From assembly GCF_020404405.1 (NCBI RefSeq), contig NZ_JAIZDA010000026.1:1-53527 (forward strand): a DNA stretch of 53,527 nucleotides, read 5' to 3'. This document shows positions 1 through 8,185 of the stretch, in pieces. The notes under the pieces are model-generated. The model searched no databases and was not told the origin of the DNA. It saw only the letters and a program-made list of their open reading frames with translations. A program made the position numbers and the translations under genes. Position 1 is the first letter of the stretch. Each line of letters begins with the position of its first letter. The DNA is from Novosphingobium sp. FKTRR1. GTDB lineage: Bacteria > Pseudomonadota > Alphaproteobacteria > Sphingomonadales > Sphingomonadaceae.

Positions 1-338
1 CCGAGCACCCTTGCTCACAGGATCGTCACCCGAGATAATCATAGGAGTAGCGCCTCAACTTACGTCAGGGCGCGGAAATTCAACGCTGACACCCGCCAGC
101 GCAAGGTGGGCGCGAAACACCGCTTACGCTTGTTCCCACCTTCGATGATATCGAATACATGCTGCAAATTCGGGCCCTGAGGCGCCTTGCCGAATTCGGG
201 AATGTCCGCCCCACGATGAACGTGCGCCCGCGCTGATCAGCACGATCACCTTGAACCGCGCATCCGCCGCGAGCACCCCGGTCTTGCCGATAATCTCGGT
301 GGTGTCGGCCTAGTTGCACGCGGTGGCGATGTCGGTCA
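1..338 (-). pseudogene. Decayed enoyl-CoA hydratase / FadJ-like crotonase remnant
   Basis: On the minus strand, fragments of a crotonase can be followed through several frames. From ATG 338 the frame hits a TAG after nine codons. It then reads LAADARFKVIVLISAG, resembling the 'VKVIVLI..GRTF' strand of FadJ-type enoyl-CoA hydratases. After a frameshift comes ADIPEFGKAPQGPNL, matching the conserved 'AGADI.EFGKPP' oxyanion loop. Another shift gives EFPRPDVS, like 'FGLPEV.LG', and then MIISGDDPVSKGA, like the 'MI.SG.PI.A..A' segment. The expected order is kept, but stops, shifts and deletions destroy the frame. It lies 15 nt downstream of the FMN oxidoreductase gene, so it was probably the last gene of that operon. 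It continues past the window edge. The family call is fairly sure; whether FadJ or a stand-alone hydratase is not. Confidence 0.62.
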
Positions 339-353
339 TTTTCGGAGCTCTCG

Positions 354-1334
354 TCAGGTGAGCATGGCTCCCAGGCGACCGCGAATGATAGCTTCGGCAT
401 TGGCGACGATGCGATTGATGAGTTCGTCGCAGGTCGGGATATCGTGGATCAGGCCCTGCACCATGCCGGCCCAGAACACCCCCTTGGTGAGATCGCCGGA
501 TTCCAGCAGCTCTTTACCGGCCGTTCCTGCCACCAGTTCGCGGACATCTTCGAACCTTGCGCCGGGTTGGGCCAACCGGCGTACCACTTCTTCGGAAACC
601 GGGCTCTTGCCAACCCGAGCAGTATTCTTGAAGTTGCGGAAGATCAGAAAGCTGCCGCGCTCGTCATTGTCGACATAGGCTTGCTTCACATTGTCGTGGA
701 TCGCCGCTTCCTTGGTCGCGCAGAACCGTGTCCCCATGTTGATCCCGTCAGCGCCCAGCGCCAACGCAGCAGCGAGGCCGCGGCCATCACCGAAACCACC
801 GCTGGCTAGCATCGGAATCGTCACCTTTTCGGCAGCGGCGGGGATCAGGATCAGTCCGGGGATATCGTCTTCGCCCGGGTGACCGGCGCATTCGAACCCG
901 TCGATCGAAATCACGTCGACCCCGGCCTTTTCGGCGGAAACCGCGTGGCGCACCGCGGTGCACTTGTGGAGGATCTTGATCCCGTGCGGCTTCAGTTGCT
1001 CCCAGATCTCGCGCACAGCCGGGGTGCCAGCGGTTTCGACGATCTTGACCCCGCCATCGATGATCGCCTGAGCATAGGCTTTGTAGTCGGGTGCATTGAT
1101 TGTCGGGAACACGGTCATGTTCACGCCGAACGGCTTGGCCGTCATGCCGCGCGTGCGCTCGATTTCATTGCGCAAGGCCTCAGGGCTCGGCTGCGATAGC
1201 GCGGTGATGATCCCAAGCCCGCCCGCGTTCGATACAGCGCTCGCCAATTCGGCATAGCCGACATTCATCATCCCACCCTGGACGATGGGGTGTTCGATTT
1301 CGAGCAATTCGGTGATCCGGGTCTTGAAGGCCAT
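354..1334 (-). CDS. Nitronate monooxygenase / FabK-like FMN oxidoreductase
   Basis: TIM-barrel FMN enzyme of the 2-nitropropane dioxygenase/enoyl-ACP reductase II superfamily, 326 aa, full length. Visible signatures are the N-terminal EHPIVQGGMMNVGYAELAS (flavin-binding start), GFECAGHPGEDD with the His at the usual catalytic position near the middle, and GGFGDGRGLAAALALGADG with MGTRF (phosphate-binding end). I chose ATG 1334 because GGAG lies 7 nt upstream; ATG 1337 is possible but closer. It follows two acyl-CoA dehydrogenase genes on the same strand and is preceded by a 70-nt gap. Relatives in catabolic clusters are often annotated as nitronate monooxygenase, but the true substrate (an enoyl-CoA, a quinone or a nitronate) cannot be read from the sequence. 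A role in reducing or oxidising an unsaturated CoA intermediate is inference from context. Confidence 0.85.
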   Translation of the reverse strand: MAFKTRITELLEIEHPIVQGGMMNVGYAELASAVSNAGGLGIITALSQPSPEALRNEIERTRGMTAKPFGVNMTVFPTINAPDYKAYAQAIIDGGVKIVETAGTPAVREIWEQLKPHGIKILHKCTAVRHAVSAEKAGVDVISIDGFECAGHPGEDDIPGLILIPAAAEKVTIPMLASGGFGDGRGLAAALALGADGINMGTRFCATKEAAIHDNVKQAYVDNDERGSFLIFRNFKNTARVGKSPVSEEVVRRLAQPGARFEDVRELVAGTAGKELLESGDLTKGVFWAGMVQGLIHDIPTCDELINRIVANAEAIIRGRLGAMLT

Positions 1335-1404
1335 CATCTCACTCCGTCGATCGCAAATTGTTTCCCGTCAGCCCCGCACGGGCCGAAGGTCTCTGCAGCT
1401 ACGC

Positions 1405-2610
1405 TCAGGCGGGAATCTGGTTGAACGGCACGCCCTTGTCGGGGCGATGATCCTGCGGCAACCCTAGGATCTTCTCGGCAATCGTGTTGAGCAGCATCTC
1501 GTCCGCGCCGCCTGCAATGCGGCCGGTCGGAGCGTTGATCCAACTGGTGGACCAATTGTCTTTGACGGGCGCATGCTCATCAAATGCAAAACCGAGATTA
1601 CCCTGCAAGTCGATCGCCAGCTCGGAAAGCCTCTGACGGCTACGCACCGAAACCAGCTTATTGAGCGAGCCTTCCGGACCCGGCTCCATCCCGGCCTGCA
1701 GCATCTGCATCGCCCGCGCGGTGATCGATTCAAGCCCAGCGCGCATCGCATGGTTGCGAGCAATCGCCGAACGGACCCGTCCATCCTTGAGCGCAGGTCG
1801 TTCGTTGATTTCCAGACCCTGTACCAGATCGACAAACAGGTCGAGGTGTGGGCCGAACCCGCCGCTGTCGGTCGCCACATAGCGTTCGATCATCAGCGTG
1901 GTCATCGCCACCCCAAAGCCGCCGCCAATGGGGCTCATCCGCTGGGAATCGTCCAGCCGGGCATCATCGAAGAACACTTCATTGACGTGGCTGTCACCAC
2001 CGGCAAGCTTGATCGGGCGCACTTCCACGCCCTTGGCGCGCATGTCGACCCAGAAATAGGTCAGCCCCTTGTGCTTGGGCTGGGTTGGATCGGTTCGCGC
2101 GACAATCACGCCGTAGTCGCTGTATTGTGCCCAACTGGTCCACAGCTTCTGCCCGTTGAGCTTCCATCCGTTGCCATCCGGCTCGGCGCGGGTGCGCAGG
2201 CCGGCTAGGTCCGAACCGCCCGCGGGTTCGGAAAACAGCTGGCACCATAGCTCCTCGCCGCGCAGTGCCGCGATCACGCGCTGTTTGACCCATTCCCGGT
2301 CTTCGGCAAAACGGATCAGGATCGGGACTGGCATGCCCAGCGAAATCCCGAAATAGCCCGTGGGCATTCCGTAAGGCATTTCCTCGGTATCGAAGATCAC
2401 CTTCTCGATATGGCTCAGCCCCTGCCCGCCCAATTCCTTGGGCCAGTTTATACCAGCAAAGCCGGCATCGAACCGGGCCGCCAGATAACGGCGCCCGAGC
2501 GCGAGATCGTCGGCCTCCGAGAGACCACGGCGCGCAGCCTTGCCGAATTCGCCGGCGACGGATTCTAGCCAGTCGTGGGCGCGCGTACGGAACGCTTCAA
2601 AGTCGCTCAT
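1405..2610 (-). CDS. Acyl-CoA dehydrogenase, FadE-type (larger subunit of a pair)
   Basis: FAD-dependent acyl-CoA dehydrogenase, 401 aa. It contains the middle-domain motif FSEPAGGSDLAGLRTRAE, the substrate strand LNGQKLWTSWAQYSDY and the C-terminal APTGRIAGGADEMLLN followed by IAEKILGLP. At the position of the classical catalytic Glu ('YEGT.EI') the sequence is IAGGADEM, so that Glu is not there. This is common in heteromeric FadE pairs of steroid and branched-acid pathways, where the base sits elsewhere or in one subunit only. The start ATG 2610 overlaps the stop of the upstream acyl-CoA dehydrogenase (ATGA) and has GGGAG upstream, which indicates translational coupling and supports an alpha2beta2 complex. 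Expected reaction: alpha,beta-dehydrogenation of a bulky acyl-CoA; the substrate is unknown. Confidence 0.9.
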   Translation of the reverse strand: MSDFEAFRTRAHDWLESVAGEFGKAARRGLSEADDLALGRRYLAARFDAGFAGINWPKELGGQGLSHIEKVIFDTEEMPYGMPTGYFGISLGMPVPILIRFAEDREWVKQRVIAALRGEELWCQLFSEPAGGSDLAGLRTRAEPDGNGWKLNGQKLWTSWAQYSDYGVIVARTDPTQPKHKGLTYFWVDMRAKGVEVRPIKLAGGDSHVNEVFFDDARLDDSQRMSPIGGGFGVAMTTLMIERYVATDSGGFGPHLDLFVDLVQGLEINERPALKDGRVRSAIARNHAMRAGLESITARAMQMLQAGMEPGPEGSLNKLVSVRSRQRLSELAIDLQGNLGFAFDEHAPVKDNWSTSWINAPTGRIAGGADEMLLNTIAEKILGLPQDHRPDKGVPFNQIPA

Positions 2611-3725
2611 GCCGCCACTCCCGTCAGGTGTTCAACCAGCAAGTCTTCCCAAAACAGCGTATTGCCCTGTTCGATCGCCAGACTGCGGGTGCGCCGCATG
2701 TGGAGATGGATGCCCGCTTCCCAAGTCACCCCGATCCCGCCATGCACCTGAATGCAATCACGTGCGCACGTATCATAAGCTTCCGTGGATGCGAGCCGCG
2801 CATCGGCAGCGGCGATTACCAAAGCAGACAGAGCCGCGCCTTGCGCTTGCCCCTGATCTGCAACGCCAGCAGCGTGGATGCAGGTTGCCCGGGCGATTTC
2901 AACCAAACCATAGAGCTCTGCGATGCGGTGCTTGACCGATTGGAACGCGCCGATCGGCTGGCCAAACGCACGGCGGGTCAGCGCATAGTCCCGCGCGAGC
3001 AGCATAAGCGCTTCAGCGCCGCCAACCTGTTCGTGCGCCGTCACGATGGACATCCTTGCCAAAAGATCGAGCGCCAATGCCTTTGCATCAGGACCGGCCG
3101 CAAGCAGCGTTGCCGGGGTTTCTGAAAACGTCAGATCGGCATAAAGCCGCGCGTTGTCGAAGCTGTCGACCGGGGAGCGCGCCACGCCGCTCAACTCGGC
3201 CAAGACTAAAACCGGTTCGCCGTCGCGACTGGCCCAGACGAGCGCGATATCGGCGGAGACGCCGCCCGGGACCGCGCCTTTGACACCGGTGAGCTTGCCG
3301 CCAGCAAAGCGCACAGTCGGCCGGGTCGGCAACGGCGCATTGCCTTCCGCAAGACCCACCGCGCCGAGGCTTTCGCCTGCTGCCAGGCGCGGCAACCAGC
3401 GCGCCTGAAGGTCTGCATTGCCGCTGCTGGCAATCGCATAGGCTACGCCGTATCCGGGGGTAAGGAACGGGGCGCCTGCAGTTGCTGCGCCAATGGCCTG
3501 GGCCACAAGGCCGAGTTCGACCAGCCCCAGCCCCAGCCCGCCGTGCGCTTCAGGAATCGCTAGTGCAGTCCAGCCTTGCTCAACCGCGGTGTCCCAGAAC
3601 GCAATGTCGTAGACGCCAGTCTGTTCCAGCAAAGCCAGCAGGCGTTGCTTGCTGGTGCGGGCATCCAGTACCCGCCGTGATTCAATGGCGATGGCCTGCT
3701 GGCCCTCGTCATACAGGAGTGACAT
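2607..3725 (-). CDS. Acyl-CoA dehydrogenase, FadE-type (smaller subunit of a pair)
   Basis: Acyl-CoA dehydrogenase of 372 aa, first gene of a minus operon with the 401-aa dehydrogenase and the FMN oxidoreductase. Seen: N-terminal YDEGQQAIAIESRRVLD, central GGAEALMLLARDYALTRRAFGQPIG and C-terminal QVHGGIGVTWEAGIHLHMRR. The last is typical of the partner subunit in FadE heteromers (FadE26/27 and FadE28/29 type). The final helix reads RSLAIEQGNTLFWED in place of the classical Glu-containing loop. I prefer ATG 3725: the purine-rich GGGATAGGG is 9 nt before it, but abuts ATG 3734 directly. A class-I operator-like palindrome lies 32 nt upstream of the start. It probably works only together with its neighbour. 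Confidence 0.87.
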   Translation of the reverse strand: MSLLYDEGQQAIAIESRRVLDARTSKQRLLALLEQTGVYDIAFWDTAVEQGWTALAIPEAHGGLGLGLVELGLVAQAIGAATAGAPFLTPGYGVAYAIASSGNADLQARWLPRLAAGESLGAVGLAEGNAPLPTRPTVRFAGGKLTGVKGAVPGGVSADIALVWASRDGEPVLVLAELSGVARSPVDSFDNARLYADLTFSETPATLLAAGPDAKALALDLLARMSIVTAHEQVGGAEALMLLARDYALTRRAFGQPIGAFQSVKHRIAELYGLVEIARATCIHAAGVADQGQAQGAALSALVIAAADARLASTEAYDTCARDCIQVHGGIGVTWEAGIHLHMRRTRSLAIEQGNTLFWEDLLVEHLTGVAA

Positions 3726-3756
3726 AAACGGCATCCCTATCCCAAAAGCTGTTATG

Positions 3757-3772
3757 AGTTATATAACTAGGT
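3757..3772 (-). promoter_or_regulatory. GntR-type operator, class I (AGTTATATAACTAGGT)
   Basis: A 16-bp element with a perfect 12-bp palindromic core AGTTATATAACT followed by AGGT. The identical 16-mer recurs at 9428. It lies just upstream of the acyl-CoA dehydrogenase operon, where a repressor would block transcription. Assignment to the GntR protein encoded at 10710-11408 is inference. Confidence 0.7.
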
Positions 3773-3882
3773 GATACATTTCAAGCGCCATTCACTGCTG
3801 GCGCCTCCCTCCAGCTCGCGAAACACGCAAAGCGGTTGTAAGGGTGGCGAAGTCGGCTGAACCAGCATGCTAAATGGTGCGC

Positions 3883-5496
3883 TCAGCGTGATGTGATTTG
3901 ACCACTAGTAGCCAGAATGCGGCGCAACTCGGCCTTCTGCACTTTGCCCGTGGGCGTTCGCGGGAAAGTATCGAGGATGACCAGTGCCTCTGGCGCTTTT
4001 TGACGGGCGACTCCCAGATCGTTGAAAACCCTGCCAATCAATTCGAGCGTCGGTGCGGCGCCGTCCTCAACCAGAAGCACCGCACAGACCCGTTCGCCAA
4101 GGCGCGGATCGGGCGAGCCGATGGCGGCCGCCTCACGCACGCCGGGAACTTGCTGCAGAAGTTCCTCCACTTCGCGGCTCGAAATGTTCTCCCCGCCGCG
4201 GATGATGATATCCTTCTTGCGGTCGGTGATTGCAAGATAGCCTTCCGCGTCAAGCCTGCCGATGTCACCGGTCAGGAACCAACCGCCGGGCAAGAAGCTG
4301 GCGGCATCGAGCGCAGGATCGGTATAGCCGACAAAGCGCTCGGCCCCGCGCACCGCCACCTCGCCTTCCATTCCCGTCTGAAGGTCGAATCCGCTGTCAT
4401 CGACGATACGCACCTCAACGCCCGCATTGGGGCGGCCATCTGTGTTGAGCCGCTTGTCCAGCGGATCATCGGGCGCGCATTGCGAGACTGTGGGCATCTC
4501 GGTCGATCCGTAGCAACGACAGCAACGGATACCCTTCGCTTCGCTGGCCGCAACGAGGGCCGGCGGCACGGTTGTTGCACCGATGATGAACTGGGTGAAG
4601 CTGGTGATGTCGCGCTGGTCGCGCGCGGCCGCCTCCATCATCCCCGAAAGGTGAAATGGCGTCCCGGACATCTGGCGGACCTTGAACCGGTCAACAAGCT
4701 CTGCGGCCAAAGCGGCGTCCCAGGCCTCAAGGATCACCATGGGGCGACCAAGCAGGGCGTGAGCCAGTATCCCAAGCGTGCCCGCGATATGCCCGGAAGG
4801 CCAGGGCGAGAGGCCGAAATCGTCGGCGGGCGCCTCGCCGCGCTGCCCTGCCAGCTCCGCCAGCAGGCTGCGCGAGGTGTGCCGAACGCCCTTGGGTGCC
4901 GCCGTGGTGCCAGAGGTATAGAGCAGTAGCGCGAGCGCATCGGGATCGGCAGAGCAGGGCACCAGATCGCCCGCTGGCAAGCCCGCCAGCGCGATCATCC
5001 CTTCCGGCACCGTCTCGCCCATCACGATGCGGTACCGCAACGCAGGCAGATCCGGCAGTCGCGCGAGCCGGTCCAGATAGTCAATGGACTTCCACCGGTC
5101 TGGCACGATCAGCGCCTTGGCCCCGCTATCGGCAAGGATATGCGTCAATTCATGCGGGCCGTAGATATGGACAATTGGCAGCATTGTGCAGCCGAGCAGT
5201 GCAGCGGCCTGAAACAGCACAGCGTTTTCCATGCAATTGGGCAATTGCATGGCGATCGTATCGCCGGGCCGCAAGCCCAGCGCATGAAACGCTCCTGCCA
5301 ACCGCCGCCCCTCGGCGTGGACTTCGCCAAGGGTAGTGACCCGTTCGCCTGCGGCACCAAAGAGATGCATCGGCGCAGTCGGCCGGTCCAACGCGCAGCG
5401 TGCCATTGCTTCGGCAAGCGAAATATCCTGCCACAGGCCGCGGCTGCGCCAGTCCGCCTCCAACTCACTCGGCATCCGGCCAGGCGCCGTATCCAT
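3883..5496 (-). CDS. AMP-dependent acyl-CoA ligase (cyclohexanecarboxylate-CoA ligase-like)
   Basis: Adenylate-forming acyl-CoA synthetase, 537 aa, the usual family length. Motifs in order: P-loop LLYTSGTTAAPKGVRHT (about residue 190), adenine-binding YGSTEMPTVS, hinge/ribose motif TGDIGRLDAEGYLAITDRKK, IIRGGENIS, and the C-terminal RTPTGKVQKAELR carrying the catalytic Lys. It activates a carboxylic acid to its CoA thioester through an acyl-AMP. I chose ATG 5496 because GGGAG is 7 nt upstream; an in-frame ATG at 5514 has no ribosome site. It is the last gene of the operon that starts with the thiolase-like gene at 9403, and follows the tandem CoA-transferase by 38 nt. Having ligase and CoA-transferase together suggests two routes for loading CoA. 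Confidence 0.9.
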   Translation of the reverse strand: MDTAPGRMPSELEADWRSRGLWQDISLAEAMARCALDRPTAPMHLFGAAGERVTTLGEVHAEGRRLAGAFHALGLRPGDTIAMQLPNCMENAVLFQAAALLGCTMLPIVHIYGPHELTHILADSGAKALIVPDRWKSIDYLDRLARLPDLPALRYRIVMGETVPEGMIALAGLPAGDLVPCSADPDALALLLYTSGTTAAPKGVRHTSRSLLAELAGQRGEAPADDFGLSPWPSGHIAGTLGILAHALLGRPMVILEAWDAALAAELVDRFKVRQMSGTPFHLSGMMEAAARDQRDITSFTQFIIGATTVPPALVAASEAKGIRCCRCYGSTEMPTVSQCAPDDPLDKRLNTDGRPNAGVEVRIVDDSGFDLQTGMEGEVAVRGAERFVGYTDPALDAASFLPGGWFLTGDIGRLDAEGYLAITDRKKDIIIRGGENISSREVEELLQQVPGVREAAAIGSPDPRLGERVCAVLLVEDGAAPTLELIGRVFNDLGVARQKAPEALVILDTFPRTPTGKVQKAELRRILATSGQITSR

Positions 5497-5534
5497 GTCT
5501 CGCTCCCTGCACATATACTCGCGTGCGAGGCTTT

Positions 5535-7739
5535 TCAGCCGATCACCTTGTCAGCGCGGAAGGTCGCGATCTCTGCATCGGAAAATCCAAGCTCGCTCAT
5601 AATCTCGTCGGTATGCTGGCCGAGTGCGGGTGCGGCATAGCGGAATACGACAGGGATATCGCCAAAGCACCAAAACGCGCCGGGCTGCTCGACTGTGCCG
5701 TAGTCCGGCTGATCGAGCACCGAGATCAGGTTCAGTTCGCGGTGGAGCGGGCTGTCAAAGAACCGGTTCTCGGCATCCTCGAAGGTCACGTGGTCACAGG
5801 GAACATCAGCCCCCTCGAGCGCCAAAAGCAGATCGGCGGCAGTTTGCGCGGCAGCCGCCGCAACAAAACTCGCCTCGTCCGACCCCAACACTGCGCGCAC
5901 TGCCGCGCGGCGCGCCTCGGTATGCGCGGCAATCGCGATCCAATTGCCGTCAGCGCATTGGAATATCCGGTGATAGGGCGAATAGCCGGTCTGCTCGCTG
6001 TCGAGATGGTAGGTTTCAGCGAGTGAGCCGTCGGGTCGCAGCAGCGTCTCGCCCTGCGTCATCGCAGAAATGCCGAGGAGCGAGGTCTGGGTCGAATAGC
6101 CGCGCTGCCCTTCGCGCTTAGCATAGATCGAGGCCATGAGTTCAACGAGTGTGCTTTGCGCCGCGCTGACATCCATCGTGCCTGGACGATTGAACATCGG
6201 CTTGTTGCCTTCGCCGGCGTTCTCAAATTCCCAACCGGCAATCGCGTTGAAGATTGAATCGTAGCCTGGCCAGTTGCCGCGCGTACCCTTCTGGCCATAG
6301 GCGCTGACATAGTTGAACGCGATGTCCGGGTTGTGCGCGCGGATCCCCTCTTCGGAAAGGCCAAGCTTTGCCGCACCCTTGAAACGCATGTTGTGATGGG
6401 CAGCGTCGCCCCATTGCAGCAGCCGACCAAGTATGGGCTGCGCTTCTGGCTTGGTAAGGTCCAGCGCAATCGAGCGCTTGGAGCGCGAGGCGGCCTGATA
6501 ATAGCGGTGCATGAAGCGGATACGGTCTCCGGTAAGCGCTTCCACTTTGATCACGTCGGCGCCCATATCGCCCATCATAGAGGGGCCCATCGGTCCTGCG
6601 AGGAACATGCCAAAATCAAGAACGCGAACTCCGGCCAGAACTTCGGCAGGATGCCCATTGCTTCCGATTTGCGCTGGCGGGGGCGCCCAGTCCACCTCGC
6701 CGCCTTCGCCGAGCCGGGGAGCCGGCCGCACGGGCGGCAAATCGGCATCGGTGTGGAACGGCACATTCGGCTGAATCGTGTGGCCCATGTCCGGATCGTC
6801 AACCGCCACGACATAGCCGTTGGCCACGACTTCGGGGTGACTTAGCATCCCGCCAAGCGGAAAGGCCGGCTCTACGGCGATATCCGCGGCGCGAAGATCG
6901 GCGATCCAGCTTTCAAGCGGGCGACGCTTGAAAGCGTCGATCTTGCCAGCTTCCGTTTCCAGGTCAGCACCTTCGGCCAGCACCTCCCACATCGTCGGCA
7001 GCGATGCGTAGTCAAACTGGCGCGTAGGATCCATCATCTGGAGCCATTCGCCACCTTGGCATTCAAAAAGTTGCTGTCCGATCGGCCGCGCCGCTAGCGG
7101 ATGGGGCTGGTTGTTGGGCATTGGCCCCTTGGAATTGCGTCCCCAGAGCAGCGGGATCGTCGCCATCAGCCCCTGAAACAGCGAGGTATGCGCCGCGCCG
7201 CCTAGGCCCGATTGCAACCGCGCGACAAGCCGGGCGAGTATGCCCGCCGCCGCCAGATGCGCAGCCGACCATGAACCCGCGTTGTAGCGCCAGACGATTG
7301 GGCCTGCCCGGTAGCCATCGTTCTCGTAGAGCGATCCAAATCGCGCCTGGACCAGCAGTTCATCGTCCGAGCGCTCGACGTCGGGGTGATTGAAGGGACT
7401 GCCGGTGATCCCACAGGTCACCAGTCGCGGATAGCGTGCCGCAAGCGACGCGTCATCGAGGCCGATGGCTTTGGCACGCTTGGGCGTGAACTGGTGGAGC
7501 AGGACATCGGCCCCGGCGAGGCGATCCGCCAGCGCGGCAAGACCATCGTCCTGCGCCAGATCGAGCGCAAGGCTGCGCTTGCCCCGGTTCCAGTTGGCGA
7601 ACCGCGCTTGCCCGCGCGCCGGATCTCCGCCGGGCCGCTCGATCTTGAGCACTTGTGCGCCGAGCGCGGCGAGCATCAATCCCGCGACTTGAACAGCCTG
7701 ACCCTCGCCAATCTCGACGATGCGAAGCGCGCCCAGCAT
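5535..7739 (-). CDS. Tandem-fused CaiB/BaiF family III CoA-transferase
   Basis: 734 aa, about twice the usual length of about 400, because two family III CoA-transferase modules are joined. Module 1 starts at residue 1 (LRIVEIGEGQAVQVAGLMLAA, then VLKIERPGGDPARG). Module 2 starts at about residue 367 (GVRVLDFGMFLAGPMGPSM, then GADVIKVEALTGDR). A proline-rich linker, RPAPRLGEGGEVDWAPPPAQ, connects them. Such enzymes move CoA between acids. The oxalate-loop Asp that carries the acyl group in formyl-CoA transferase ('VDVSLL') appears as AHTSLF in module 1 and TQTSLL in module 2, so it is absent from both. The other two CaiB proteins in this window keep it. The start at 7739 has GGAAGG upstream and lies 3 nt after the zinc-ribbon gene's stop. 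Confidence 0.88.
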   Translation of the reverse strand: MLGALRIVEIGEGQAVQVAGLMLAALGAQVLKIERPGGDPARGQARFANWNRGKRSLALDLAQDDGLAALADRLAGADVLLHQFTPKRAKAIGLDDASLAARYPRLVTCGITGSPFNHPDVERSDDELLVQARFGSLYENDGYRAGPIVWRYNAGSWSAAHLAAAGILARLVARLQSGLGGAAHTSLFQGLMATIPLLWGRNSKGPMPNNQPHPLAARPIGQQLFECQGGEWLQMMDPTRQFDYASLPTMWEVLAEGADLETEAGKIDAFKRRPLESWIADLRAADIAVEPAFPLGGMLSHPEVVANGYVVAVDDPDMGHTIQPNVPFHTDADLPPVRPAPRLGEGGEVDWAPPPAQIGSNGHPAEVLAGVRVLDFGMFLAGPMGPSMMGDMGADVIKVEALTGDRIRFMHRYYQAASRSKRSIALDLTKPEAQPILGRLLQWGDAAHHNMRFKGAAKLGLSEEGIRAHNPDIAFNYVSAYGQKGTRGNWPGYDSIFNAIAGWEFENAGEGNKPMFNRPGTMDVSAAQSTLVELMASIYAKREGQRGYSTQTSLLGISAMTQGETLLRPDGSLAETYHLDSEQTGYSPYHRIFQCADGNWIAIAAHTEARRAAVRAVLGSDEASFVAAAAAQTAADLLLALEGADVPCDHVTFEDAENRFFDSPLHRELNLISVLDQPDYGTVEQPGAFWCFGDIPVVFRYAAPALGQHTDEIMSELGFSDAEIATFRADKVIG

Positions 7740-7742
7740 GGA

Positions 7743-8183
7743 TCAGGCCTTCCGAAAGTTGGGCAGCACCCAACCGTCCTGGATCTCTGTCCATTCGACG
7801 GTGACCTTCATACCGATATGCACATCCTCGGCGTTGCAGCCGGTGACATTGGCATTGAGCCGTGCGCCGGGCGCACCATCGAGATCAACCACAATGGGCA
7901 CATAGATAAAATCCTCGCCATTCGCTGGGTTCTTGTTGCAAACCGCGAAGCTGAAGACCGTGGCGGTGCCCGGCAGCGTAGGCCAGTCGACCTCGCGGCT
8001 CGAACATTCAGGGCAATAAGGTGAAGGCGGCATACGGAAATGGCCGCACTGCGCGCACTGGCATGCCGTGAGTTTGTGCGCCTTGGCCGCTTCCCAGAAG
8101 GGCTCGGTGTTCGGGTTGGTGGTGATGCGGATCTCTTCGCCCGGCAGCAGCTTGGCCGGGCCGTATTGGATAGGCTCGCGCAT
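7743..8183 (-). CDS. Zn-ribbon/OB-fold protein (DUF35, ChsH2-like) partner of thiolase-like lyase
   Basis: 146 aa. An N-terminal helix (NTEPFWEAAKAHKL) leads to a rubredoxin-like zinc ribbon with Cys43-x2-Cys46 and Cys57-x2-Cys60, then an OB-fold beta barrel (residues 65-140, including GTATVFSFAVCNKNPA). This is the OB_aCoA_assoc/DUF35 architecture. In steroid side-chain degradation the ChsH2 DUF35 domain binds the Ltp2 thiolase-like protein to form an acyl-CoA retro-aldolase. Here the gene lies 2 nt downstream of a thiolase-like gene, which supports the same kind of complex. GAGGAG sits 9 nt before ATG 8183. No MaoC hydratase domain is attached. Confidence 0.88.
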   Translation of the reverse strand: MREPIQYGPAKLLPGEEIRITTNPNTEPFWEAAKAHKLTACQCAQCGHFRMPPSPYCPECSSREVDWPTLPGTATVFSFAVCNKNPANGEDFIYVPIVVDLDGAPGARLNANVTGCNAEDVHIGMKVTVEWTEIQDGWVLPNFRKA

Positions 8184-8185
8184 GG

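Noticed and set aside
80..400. Minus-strand 106-aa frame as a gene
   Set aside because: It is a mixture of frames over the crotonase remnant; only pieces match the family.
3785..3805. GCGCC...GGCGC hairpin after the ligase gene as a terminator
   Set aside because: Short stem, no U-tract and too close to the next operon's promoter to call.
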